Shown here: positions 47,505-56,025 of the stretch, in pieces
Position numbering within the stretch: position 1 is the stretch's first letter
Layout of the letters: each line of letters begins with the position of its first letter
Source of the DNA: Spirochaetaceae bacterium bin103
Lineage (GTDB): Bacteria > Spirochaetota > Spirochaetia > SZUA-6 > Bin103
Reading direction: 5' to 3'
DNA length: 63,147 nt
Assembly (NCBI GenBank): GCA_002238925.1
Contig: MPNH01000028.1
Span: 1 to 63,147, forward strand
Program-made: the position numbers and the translations under genes
The notes under the pieces: generated by a model
Databases searched by the model: none
Told to the model about the DNA's origin: nothing
Seen by the model: only the letters and a program-made list of their open reading frames with translations

Positions 47505-48052
47505 GCGGCGCACTGACCTTCATCGTCGGCGGCGCCCGCTCCGGGAAGAGCACGCACGCCGAGCAGCTCGCGGCACGCGGCGCGCGGGTATTGTACGCCG
47601 CCACGGCGGAGGGGCGGGACGAAGAGATGCGGCGCCGCATTGCCGCTCACCGGGCCGCCCGGCCCGGGCACTGGGACACGCTGGAGGAGCCGCTCGACCT
47701 GGCCGGCGCCTTGCGGCCCATTCACCACCGCTACAACACGGTGCTGATCGACTGCCTTACCCTGTGGGTCAGCAACCTGCTGCTCGACCTGCAACCGCGG
47801 GTCGCCGATGAGGACCGTTCGGAGGAGCGTATCTTGCTTGAGACAAGCAAATTGTTGGCCGTTGTCAAGGCCTCGCATGCGGACTGGATCGTGGTGAGCA
47901 ACGAGGTCGGGCTGGGCGTGGTGCCGCCGTCGCCGCTGGGCCGCGCCTTTCGCGATGCCCTGGGCCGCGTGAACCAGCTGGTCGCCGCCGCGGCCAGCGA
48001 AGTGTACCTGATGGTGGCCGGCCTGCCGCTACCGGTAAGGAAGGCACAGTGA
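47501..48052 (+). CDS. cobU: Adenosylcobinamide kinase/guanylyltransferase
   Basis: A 183-residue bifunctional enzyme of the nucleotide-loop pathway. The P-loop is GGARSGKST. The residue guanylylated in the family lies in HRAARPGHW, and DCLTLWVSNLLL and VSNEVGLGVVPPSPLGRAF are diagnostic. It follows cobC with a four-base overlap (ATGA) and runs into cobO. Confidence 0.95.
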   Translation: MSGALTFIVGGARSGKSTHAEQLAARGARVLYAATAEGRDEEMRRRIAAHRAARPGHWDTLEEPLDLAGALRPIHHRYNTVLIDCLTLWVSNLLLDLQPRVADEDRSEERILLETSKLLAVVKASHADWIVVSNEVGLGVVPPSPLGRAFRDALGRVNQLVAAAASEVYLMVAGLPLPVRKAQ

Positions 48053-48672
48053 TGACCGCGCGCGACGGTGATGCCGCCGACAGCGCGCATGCCGAGCGCA
48101 TGCGCCGGCTGCAGGCCGAGCAGCGCGCCAAGGTGGCGCGTGCGGCGAATCCGGAGCGCGGGCTGGTGCTGGTGCATACCGGCAACGGCAAGGGCAAGTC
48201 GAGCGCTGCCTTCGGGGTGGCCGCACGCGCCCTCGGCTGGGGGCAGCGCGTCGCCATTGTGCAGTTCATCAAGGGCAAGTGGCAAACCGGCGAGCGCCGC
48301 TTCTTCAGCCGCTTCCCGGAGCAACTGGAGTGGCGCACCACCGGCCAGGGCTTCACCTGGGACACCCAGAACCGCGAACTCGATATCGCCACCGCTCGCG
48401 CCGGGCTCGCCATTGCGCGTGAATTCGTTACCGGCGGGCAGTTCGACCTGGTGGTACTCGACGAAATCAACGTGGTGGCCAGCTACGACTACCTGCCGGT
48501 GGCCGAGATCGTCGCCTGCCTGGAAGCGCGCGCCGCCCGCACCCACGTCGTGCTGACCGGCCGCGGCGCCGCGCCGGAGTTGGTCGAATACGCCGACCTG
48601 GTCAGCGAGATGGTGGAGATCAAGCACCCGTTCCAGGCCGGCATCAAGGCCCAGCGCGGCATCGACTTCTGA
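48049..48672 (+). CDS. cobO: Corrinoid adenosyltransferase, CobA/CobO type
   Basis: This 207-residue enzyme adds the upper adenosyl ligand to reduced corrinoids, using ATP. P-loop GNGKGKSSAAFG, then QFIKGKWQTGE, FTWDTQN, VVLDEINV and HVVLTGRGA are all family motifs. It starts at GTG 48049 or ATG 48052, overlapping the cobU stop. It closes the cobalamin operon, and convergent sbcC ends 15 bases later. Confidence 0.95.
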   Translation: MMTARDGDAADSAHAERMRRLQAEQRAKVARAANPERGLVLVHTGNGKGKSSAAFGVAARALGWGQRVAIVQFIKGKWQTGERRFFSRFPEQLEWRTTGQGFTWDTQNRELDIATARAGLAIAREFVTGGQFDLVVLDEINVVASYDYLPVAEIVACLEARAARTHVVLTGRGAAPELVEYADLVSEMVEIKHPFQAGIKAQRGIDF

Positions 48673-48687
48673 TTCCGGCGCCGCCGG

Positions 48688-51600
48688 TCAGTCGAGGAGG
48701 CCGCTCAGGGCGGATGAGCCGGCGTCTGTTTCGCCGAGCCGCCGGCGCTGGGCGTCGGTGAGCCATTCGACGCGGCTGCCGGCGGCGGTGCGGGTGACCG
48801 CGGCCACGTCGGGCACCTGCTCGGCGACCGCCTGCACGTGCGAGATCAGCACTACCATGCGCCCACTGGCGGCTACCTGCCCCAACGCCTCGATGGCGGC
48901 ATCCAGGTTGCTGCGGTCCAGTGAACCGAACCCTTCGTCCAGGAACAGCGCCTCCAGGCGGCCGCCACTGCGCGCCATCATCTCCACCATGCCCATTGCC
49001 AGGGCCAGCGACGCGATGAACTGCTCGCCGCCCGACAGACTCGCCGGCGAGCGCGGCTGCCCGGAGTCGCGGTCGAGCACCTGCCAGCGGTGGGTCTCGT
49101 CGGCGGGCTCCACGAATGCGTAACGTCCGTTGCTGATCTGTTCCAGGGTACGAGAGGCGTGCACCAGCAGGTTGCGCGAGCGGCGCAGGGTGAGCCACTT
49201 CAGAAACGCCCCTTCCTTGAGCGCGGCAGCGAGATCCGCCAGCGCCCGTTCGCGATCCTCCACCTCGCCGAGCAGCTCGCGCAGCGCCGCCACATGGTCC
49301 ACTTTGGCGGCAAATGCCGCCGCGGCAGTGCGCGCGGTGCGGGCGGCGTAGCGGGCGCTCTCGGCGGCCGCCCGCGCGCTGTTGACGACCGCCGCATGGC
49401 CGTCCACCGGCGATCCGATGCGCCGGGCGATCTCTGTGAGGGTTGCCTCCGCGTTGCGCCGGTCCGCCGCGGCGCGTGCGGCACCTTCGGCTGCACCCTT
49501 TACCAGTTGATTGGTGATCGAGGTCAGCAGGGTGATATGGGCCGCCACCGCGCGCGGGTCGGGGGCGGCGAGCGCGTCCGGCAGGTCCACCTCCCCGGCA
49601 AAATCGCCGGCGCTGCGCGCCAGGAGGTCGCGCTGCCGGTTGAGGGCGCGCAGGGTTGCACCGAGCGGTTGTTCGACCTCGGTCACGCGCCGTTGGGCGA
49701 GCGCGGCGGTTTCTTGCGCGACCGCGCGTGACGCCTGCCCGAGGCGGGCGCGGTCGTGCGCCCGGCCGGCCAGCACCCGCTCGCGCCGCTGTGCCGCGGC
49801 CACACAATGCTCCACGGCGACCGGATCCAGGTCCGCGTGCCCGGCACCGGAGGGCAGTGCCGGCCGGTAGGGTTCCGGAATGCTCGCCACGGCCTGGCGC
49901 AGGCGCGCATCGGCGCCGGCCTCGGCCTGTTCGGCTGCGGCCTGGTGTGCGTCGGCGCCGGCCGCGGTCTGTGCCATGGTGCGCGCTTCCTGCTCCCGTT
50001 GCGCCGCCGCGTGGTGCAGGAAAGCGAGCGTCCTGCTGTGCTCGTCGACCGCGCGCGCCGCCGTAGCCGCGTGCGCCTCTACCGTCGCCAACAGACGGGT
50101 TGCGGGCGGCAGCGGTGCAGCCGGTGTGCCGGCGGGGTCGCGGTCGGCGAGCATTGCGAGCGTATCCGCGGCGCCAAGTGGCGGTTCGACGGTGCCGGCG
50201 GCAGACCGCGCGGCACTTGCCGCCGGGGTGGCGAGCCACGTGGCGAGGCGCTGCCGCAGTTCGGCGCGCGCCTTGGCGGCGGCTTCGAGCCGACCCTGCA
50301 ACTGCTCGGTGGCGTCCGCGACCGCGCGCTCGGCGAGTTGCGTCCGGGTGGCATGCTCGGTGCGCGCGGCGTGTGCCTCGCTCGCAGCGTGTTCCGCCGC
50401 GCGCGCCGCCGCGGTAGCCTGGTCCAGGTCGAGGCTGACCGGTCGCTGCCAGTCCGGCGCCAGCAATGCCCGGCAGATCGGACACTCGTCGCCGGGGTGC
50501 AGGGGAGCGGCAGCCACCGCCGCCGACCTCGAACGTTGCGCTGCCTCGCGGTGTTCGCGGGCACGCGCTTCGGCCTGACTGAGGCGCCTGGATTCCGCGT
50601 CGGATGCCTGCAGCCGCTCGGCCGCCGCGCCGCGAAGCAGCTCGCGGCGGGTCAGTTCGCCCTGGGCGGTCTGCACCACCTGCGCGGCTTGTTGCGCGGC
50701 GTCGTAGCGCTCGCCGAGTTGCTCGCGCTGCTGCTCCGCGGCCTGCCGTTCCTGCTCCAGCTCTCGCTCGCGCGCCTGCCCGGTAACCAGTTGTGCCTGC
50801 GCCTGCCGAGCTGCCTGGTCGGCCTGCGCGGCGGCGCTCCGCGCTTGTTGCGCGGCTGTCCGCCGCTCGCGCGCCTGCCCGTAGGCCTCCGTCGCGTCCC
50901 TGGCAAGTGCCGGGATGCCGGCAAGCGTCGTCAGCGCGCCGGTCACCTCGGCGGCGGCGGGTCCGTCGTCGTCGACTGGAATGGCCGCCAGTTCCTCGGC
51001 CAGCGCCGCCTGCCGTGCGCACAGCGTGGACTCCTGCTGGTTGATCTGCTCCGCCGTGGCCGCCAGCGGCGCCACCGTTGCGGCCAGCGCGGCGGCCTGA
51101 AACGCACCGAGCCGCTCGGTGGCCGCATGCGCGCGTCTGCCCTGCTCCACGGCCGCGGTGACCGTCTGCAACGCGCCGGCTGCGGCCTGCTCCGTTTCCT
51201 CCGCGCCCGCGGCAGCGTGCTCGGCTTGCTGCGCCTGTTGGTGAAGCTGCTTTAGGTGGGTACGTGGATCTTCCGGATAGGCCGCCGCGGCCTGGTCGAG
51301 GCGCGCCCGCAGGGTGGCGAGTTCGCCGTGGGCGGCCGCGGCGATGCGGCCGGCCTCCTCCAGTTCGTCGGTGCGCCACACCTGGCGCAGAATGGTGCTG
51401 CGGTCGCGCGGGTCATCCTCCACCAGGAGTTGGGCGAAGCGGCCCTGCGGCAGCACCGTGGTACGCAGGAAGGCGTCCCGGTTGAGCCCGACCACCTGCT
51501 CGATGCGCTCGTTGACCGGGCGCGCCTGTTCCACCATTTCCAGCAGCGTGCCGTCGGCGGCGAAGCGGCGCAGTTGCGCGGACTGCGCGCCTATCGCACC

Positions 51601-51882
51601 ACTGGCGCGGCGGCGCAGGGTGCGCGCCACTTCCCACTCTTCATCCGCGCTGCGGAAACGCAGCACCACGCGCAGCTGGCTGGCGGCGTCGTTCATCAAC
51701 TCCCGGTTCAGCCCGGAGAAGGTGGCTTGCCCATACAGGGCATAAGTGATCGCTTCGATAATCGAGGATTTGCCCGCCCCGGTGTCGCCGACAATGGCGA
51801 TCTGGTCGCGCCCGCGCAGGTCGATGGTGACCGGGGCGCGGAACGAGCGCAGCCCTTCGATCGTCAGTTCCAGCGGCCGCAA
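48688..51882 (-). CDS. sbcC: Exonuclease subunit SbcC (Rad50-like)
   Basis: A 1064-residue SMC-like ATPase that with SbcD processes DNA ends and hairpins. The N-terminal Walker A is VGDTGAGKSSIIEAITYAL. Two long Ala/Gln/Arg-rich coiled coils flank the zinc hook CPIC (residues 467-470). The C-terminal half has the ABC signature LSGGEQFIASLALAMG and Walker B ALFLDEGFGSLD. It begins three bases after the sbcD stop. The coil segments are unusually Ala-rich, which reflects the base composition. Confidence 0.95.
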   Translation of the reverse strand: MRPLELTIEGLRSFRAPVTIDLRGRDQIAIVGDTGAGKSSIIEAITYALYGQATFSGLNRELMNDAASQLRVVLRFRSADEEWEVARTLRRRASGAIGAQSAQLRRFAADGTLLEMVEQARPVNERIEQVVGLNRDAFLRTTVLPQGRFAQLLVEDDPRDRSTILRQVWRTDELEEAGRIAAAAHGELATLRARLDQAAAAYPEDPRTHLKQLHQQAQQAEHAAAGAEETEQAAAGALQTVTAAVEQGRRAHAATERLGAFQAAALAATVAPLAATAEQINQQESTLCARQAALAEELAAIPVDDDGPAAAEVTGALTTLAGIPALARDATEAYGQARERRTAAQQARSAAAQADQAARQAQAQLVTGQARERELEQERQAAEQQREQLGERYDAAQQAAQVVQTAQGELTRRELLRGAAAERLQASDAESRRLSQAEARAREHREAAQRSRSAAVAAAPLHPGDECPICRALLAPDWQRPVSLDLDQATAAARAAEHAASEAHAARTEHATRTQLAERAVADATEQLQGRLEAAAKARAELRQRLATWLATPAASAARSAAGTVEPPLGAADTLAMLADRDPAGTPAAPLPPATRLLATVEAHAATAARAVDEHSRTLAFLHHAAAQREQEARTMAQTAAGADAHQAAAEQAEAGADARLRQAVASIPEPYRPALPSGAGHADLDPVAVEHCVAAAQRRERVLAGRAHDRARLGQASRAVAQETAALAQRRVTEVEQPLGATLRALNRQRDLLARSAGDFAGEVDLPDALAAPDPRAVAAHITLLTSITNQLVKGAAEGAARAAADRRNAEATLTEIARRIGSPVDGHAAVVNSARAAAESARYAARTARTAAAAFAAKVDHVAALRELLGEVEDRERALADLAAALKEGAFLKWLTLRRSRNLLVHASRTLEQISNGRYAFVEPADETHRWQVLDRDSGQPRSPASLSGGEQFIASLALAMGMVEMMARSGGRLEALFLDEGFGSLDRSNLDAAIEALGQVAASGRMVVLISHVQAVAEQVPDVAAVTRTAAGSRVEWLTDAQRRRLGETDAGSSALSGLLD

Positions 51883-51885
51883 CGT

Positions 51886-53136
51886 TCAGCTCCGTGCCGG
51901 CGCGGCGCCGAGCGCGCCGAGTACCTGTTGCGCGCGTCCATGCAGCTGACCCAGTCCGAGGTCGGAACCACCTTCGCCATCGCCGCCCTCCAGCGCCTCG
52001 GCGAGCAACTCGGCCACCATCTCATGCGGAGCGGTAACGCCGCGCGCCGCGGTGGTCCGCCACTCTCGGAACTGTTCGACCAGCGACGGTTCCTTGTCCG
52101 GTCCGGCGCTCGGGGCGATCGCCCGCGCGGCCTGACGTGCCGAGACATTGTGCAGGTCGAATACCGCACAGTGCGGTGAGGCGGCCAGCAACCGGTCGGC
52201 GAGGTCGGGAATCGGGTGTTCGGAGTGGATGCGCGCCTTCAGTATGTGATTGTCGAGCCCGCCGTTGGCAGCGCGCAGCTTGAGTTCTTCCAGGCTGCCG
52301 TTGATTTCGACCAGCGGGCGCCCGGTTGCGATTTCCCGTTCGGTGACCTGGACGTCGTTGCCGATGGAGACCAGCACCACCTGCTTGCGCTGTACCCGTT
52401 CGCCGTAGTCGAGCGGCACCAGAGAGCCGGCGTAGCGCCCAATGGCGGCGCCGCCGGGCAGCAGTTGCGGATCGTGAATGTGCCCGAACGCGCAGTACAG
52501 CGCGTGCTCCAGCCCGCCGAGGTGGGTGGCGTAGTCCTCGCCCACGGTCAGGCGGCGCTCGGAGCGGCCCGGGCGGGCGCCGTGTACGTGCAGGTGGGCG
52601 GCGTACAGCACGATGCCGCGCGCTCCCGCGGTGCGCCGCGCCTCGGCGAGCAACTGGTCGTTGATCGACCGGATTGCGTCGGCGTAGGTGCCGCCGGCCG
52701 TGTGCGGGTCGGAGCTGGCCAGGTCGGCCGCGCCGGCGGGCGAGATGAACGGCACGCACGCCAGCGCCACCGGCTGCGGCGCCAGCTCGGCGAACGCGAG
52801 CACGCGCGGCTCGCTGACCATCCACAACCGGCGCGGGCGGACGGCGCCTGCCAGGCGGTCGATAACCCGGAACAGGGCGCGCGAGTCGTGGTTGCCGCAC
52901 ACCACTACCGTGGGCGCGATTTCGGCAAGGCGGCCAAGCGCCTGCACGCCGACCTCCAGCGCCTCGTACGCCGGACGCGAGGCGTCGAACAGGTCGCCGG
53001 CGTGCACGATCAGGCCCGGCTGCTCGGCGCGCGCGACCTCCAGCACGGCGCGCACCGCCGCTACCTGATCGGGCAGCCGGTCGTGCCGTCCGAGTCGAGC
53101 GCCAAGATGCCAATCGGCGGTGTGCAGCAGCTTCAC
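51886..53136 (-). CDS. sbcD: Exonuclease subunit SbcD (Mre11-like)
   Basis: A 416-residue calcineurin-type nuclease. The five metal-binding motifs are HTADWHLG, VHAGDLFD, VCGNHDSR, AAHLHVHG and FGHIHDPQ. The rest is the capping domain and the helices that bind SbcC. The GTG start at 53136 overlaps the herA stop by four bases, so it is translationally coupled to herA. Confidence 0.95.
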   Translation of the reverse strand: MKLLHTADWHLGARLGRHDRLPDQVAAVRAVLEVARAEQPGLIVHAGDLFDASRPAYEALEVGVQALGRLAEIAPTVVVCGNHDSRALFRVIDRLAGAVRPRRLWMVSEPRVLAFAELAPQPVALACVPFISPAGAADLASSDPHTAGGTYADAIRSINDQLLAEARRTAGARGIVLYAAHLHVHGARPGRSERRLTVGEDYATHLGGLEHALYCAFGHIHDPQLLPGGAAIGRYAGSLVPLDYGERVQRKQVVLVSIGNDVQVTEREIATGRPLVEINGSLEELKLRAANGGLDNHILKARIHSEHPIPDLADRLLAASPHCAVFDLHNVSARQAARAIAPSAGPDKEPSLVEQFREWRTTAARGVTAPHEMVAELLAEALEGGDGEGGSDLGLGQLHGRAQQVLGALGAAPARS

Positions 53137-54956
53137 AGCTCGAACCGCGGTCCGTCGAGCGCCGCGAGGTTGCGCTCGACCTGGCGCACCTGCTGCTGCT
53201 GCGCGGCGCTGTCCGGCGCCGCTTCGTCGGGATTGGTGGCGAACGGCGGGAACGGAAACCGGATCGGGATTGGCTCCGGCACGATGGGTTGCGACGCCAC
53301 CATGGTGCCCGGCATGAAGCGGGTGGCGCGCTCGCGCAGCGCCGGGGTAAGGAAGCGGTATGCCTCGGACTCGCTGGCGTCGAGCCGCCCCGCCACCTTC
53401 AGGGCGGCGTTGCGCGGCAGCGCCTGGGCCACCGCGGAGGCCGCCTGCTGCGCACCGATCAGCAGCACGCCGAGCGAGCGCCCGCGTTCGGCGATGTCGA
53501 TGAGCAGTTCCTTGAGCGGCGAGAATCCTTGCGCCGGCGCGTACTTGTTGAGTTCGTCGAGCACCACGAAGCGCAGCGGCAGGCGTCCGGTGCCCTGCTT
53601 CTCGCGCCACACGCGGTCGAGCAGGGCGCCCACCACGAAGCGCTGCGCGTCGTCGTGCAGGCGCGAGATGTCCACCACGTGCAGCCGCGCGTTGGCCAGC
53701 GACAGCGGCGCCAGGCCGCAGCCGATCAGCGGCCCGAGGTGGCGGCGCAGGCGCAGCAGCCGGCGCAGGAACGCCTGCCGGGTACCGCCCTGGGTGCGTC
53801 CGAACCAGGCGTTGAGGAGCGATTCGTCTTCTTGCACGGCGATTTCCTCCAGCAGGTCGATCAGGTCGCCGAACTCGCGTACCAGGTGGCCGGCGCCGAG
53901 CGGCACCTCCTCCGGTTCCCGGTCCGCCAGCCGGTCCGGGTTGTAGCCGGTGTTGGGCGCGGCCTGGTCGGCAATCACCACCGCGCCGGTAGCGTCTCCC
54001 TGCAGCCGCCGCAGCCGGCGCAGGAGCTGGATGCGCACCTGCTGCTCGACAAATCCCACCTGGGTGGCGCGCTCGTCCTCGGAGGTAAAGCAGAACTGCA
54101 GCAACTGGTCGCGGATGAACTGTTCCGGCGTCCATCCGTAGGGATCGACGTCGCCGGTGGCGCGCGACTGCACTTCCGGGGTCAGGTTGCCCTCGGTGCC
54201 GGCGCCGCGCGGGGCATACAGCCGCACCGAACGGAACGGTCCGGGCTCCGGTACCCCGAGCGCCCGCCACTGGTCGTGCTGCTCCGGCTTGCCGGCGAAC
54301 TCGCGGTTGGGACGGTCCAGGTGCAGCAGATCCTCGCCCTTGGTGTTGAACACCAGTGCGCGCACGCTTTCGCGCTCGGCGCGGCCGCCGAGCAGGTCCA
54401 TGCCGCCCTCGGTCTCCAGCAACTGGTAGAGCAGGAACAGGGCGTAGGAGGTCTTGGTGGCGACGCCGGAGATGCCGGAAATCGACACGTGGCCCCCCGA
54501 GCGTCCATCCACGAAGCGCATGTCGGCATACACCGGCGCGCCGCCCAGGTCGAGGCCCAGCGGCAGCTTGCCGCGCGTCATCTCGTCTTCGAACAGGGCA
54601 ACCGCGCGGTGCCGGCCGGCGGCCCGGGCCGCCACCGCTCCGGCGTGGGGAGCGAGAAACAGCTCCGGCACCACGCGCAGCACGCGCACCTCGGCGCGCC
54701 GCACCAGTTCCGCCGGCAGGGTGCGGTCGATTACCCGCCCGGTGTCGGAGGGCAGCTCGGCCCCTTCGAACCGCGACAGCAACTCGGTCACGATCCCGTA
54801 GTGGGTCACGGTGCGTTGGTCCGGCAGCTCGGTGGTTACCGCTACCAACTCGTCGAGCTGGATTACGGTGGCGGCGTCGAGCACGACGTGGAAGGTGCGC
54901 GAGTTGCTGTCCACCGACCCGTCCACCAGCCCGATCCGCATCAGGTCATCGTTCAT
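53133..54956 (-). CDS. herA: HerA-like DNA translocase ATPase
   Basis: A 607-residue FtsK/HerA-class ATPase. The N-terminal HAS-barrel (about 8-130) has FHVVLDAATVIQLDELVAV. The P-loop GISGVATKT (161-169) has Thr in place of the usual Gly before Lys, a variant seen in a group of bacterial HerA proteins. Walker B is RFVVLDELNKYAP, and LLIGAQQAASAV follows as the sensor region. The middle part includes a long insertion relative to archaeal HerA. In archaea HerA pulls DNA through NurA during end resection. Here nurA is upstream and sbcD-sbcC downstream. Confidence 0.88.
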   Translation of the reverse strand: MNDDLMRIGLVDGSVDSNSRTFHVVLDAATVIQLDELVAVTTELPDQRTVTHYGIVTELLSRFEGAELPSDTGRVIDRTLPAELVRRAEVRVLRVVPELFLAPHAGAVAARAAGRHRAVALFEDEMTRGKLPLGLDLGGAPVYADMRFVDGRSGGHVSISGISGVATKTSYALFLLYQLLETEGGMDLLGGRAERESVRALVFNTKGEDLLHLDRPNREFAGKPEQHDQWRALGVPEPGPFRSVRLYAPRGAGTEGNLTPEVQSRATGDVDPYGWTPEQFIRDQLLQFCFTSEDERATQVGFVEQQVRIQLLRRLRRLQGDATGAVVIADQAAPNTGYNPDRLADREPEEVPLGAGHLVREFGDLIDLLEEIAVQEDESLLNAWFGRTQGGTRQAFLRRLLRLRRHLGPLIGCGLAPLSLANARLHVVDISRLHDDAQRFVVGALLDRVWREKQGTGRLPLRFVVLDELNKYAPAQGFSPLKELLIDIAERGRSLGVLLIGAQQAASAVAQALPRNAALKVAGRLDASESEAYRFLTPALRERATRFMPGTMVASQPIVPEPIPIRFPFPPFATNPDEAAPDSAAQQQQVRQVERNLAALDGPRFEL

Positions 54957-54974
54957 TCAGGCACTCGGAGCCCA

Positions 54975-55995
54975 TCATAGCGTGCCTGCCGGTGCGCGGT
55001 TGAGCGCCAATACGGCCGCGCGGACGGCGCGCAAGGCCAGGCGCGGGTCGCCCTGCAGGCGGTGCAGGTGGCGTTCCAGGCCGGCCACGGGGGCCATGTT
55101 CACCGGTGCGCGGCGGTCGCGGTGGTGGGCGGAGGCAAACGCCGGCAGCCAGCCGGCGGCGGCATCGGCGGTTTCCCTGGCAAGCGCGAGGCCGACGCCG
55201 GCGGGTACCTCCAGCCGCACGATGCCGGCCCAGGGCCCGGCCCACGGTCCCGGCATGCCCACGCGCAGGTAGCAGGCGTAGAGGTCGTCGCGCATGGCGA
55301 ACAGGCCGGAGCGCTCGCCGGTGTGCAGGTCGGGCACCTGGCGCCAGGCGGCGGCCGCCAGCATCGGGCGATGGTGGGTCTTCACGTAGCCGATCACCGG
55401 CAGCGTGCGCGTGCGGCGGATGTTGTGCAGCGGCCCGTCGATTACCGCCAGCCAGTGCTGCTCGGCCAGCCCCTCGGCGATGTCCGCCTCGGTGTCGCGC
55501 ATCCGCCGCCGCAGGCGCTCGCTGCCGGCATCGGGTTCGGTGCCGGCGATGGAGTCCGCCTCCCAGCACCAGCCGCCCGGCTGCGGCGGAAGCTCCACCC
55601 CCCCCCCGGCCCCGGCCCCCCGGCTCCGGCGGAACCTCCCCCCGCTGCCCGGCCGAGAACACCGCCGCCCTGCCGATGGTGATGCGTTCGAAGCAGAGCG
55701 GCCGGTCGCCATTGGCCAGCACGGCCCCCGCTCCCCAGCTTCCGGCCAGGCCGGTTACCGTACCCTGCGCATCGGTGCGGGTGAGGCGCGCCTCGACGCG
55801 CATGGTGCCGTCCACGAATGCCAGCCGCCGCGGGCGCTCGGCAGGTTGCGGCTGGTGGCGGCGAAACTCGCCGCCGTCCTCGACCAGTTCGCAGGCCATC
55901 GCTTCCGGGGAGTCGGCCTGCACCTGGAACCCGCCCCCGTACCCCGTATCGAACGGCTCCACTCCGATGGTGGTCCGCCCGGCTCCCGCAGGCAT
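54975..55995 (-). CDS. nurA: NurA-domain nuclease, frame broken by 43-bp near-duplication
   Basis: A probable 5'-3' nuclease partner of HerA. The first part, MPAGAGRTTIGVEPFD and RRLAFVDGTMRVEARL, carries the catalytic aspartate of the NurA fold. The second part, in another frame, has HWLAVIDGPL, PVIGYVKTHHRPML (the conserved G-Y-x-K segment) and VRLEVP. GAGGTTCCGCC and GAGCTTCCGCC lie 43 bases apart on the minus strand near 55640 and 55597, with a G-run between; removing one gives a single frame of 325 residues. The ATG at 55995 is chosen over TTG at 56016. It stands between a sulfatase and herA. Confidence 0.78.
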
Positions 55996-56025
55996 GTCTG
56001 GCCTAACCGGCGCCAACCGGCGCCG

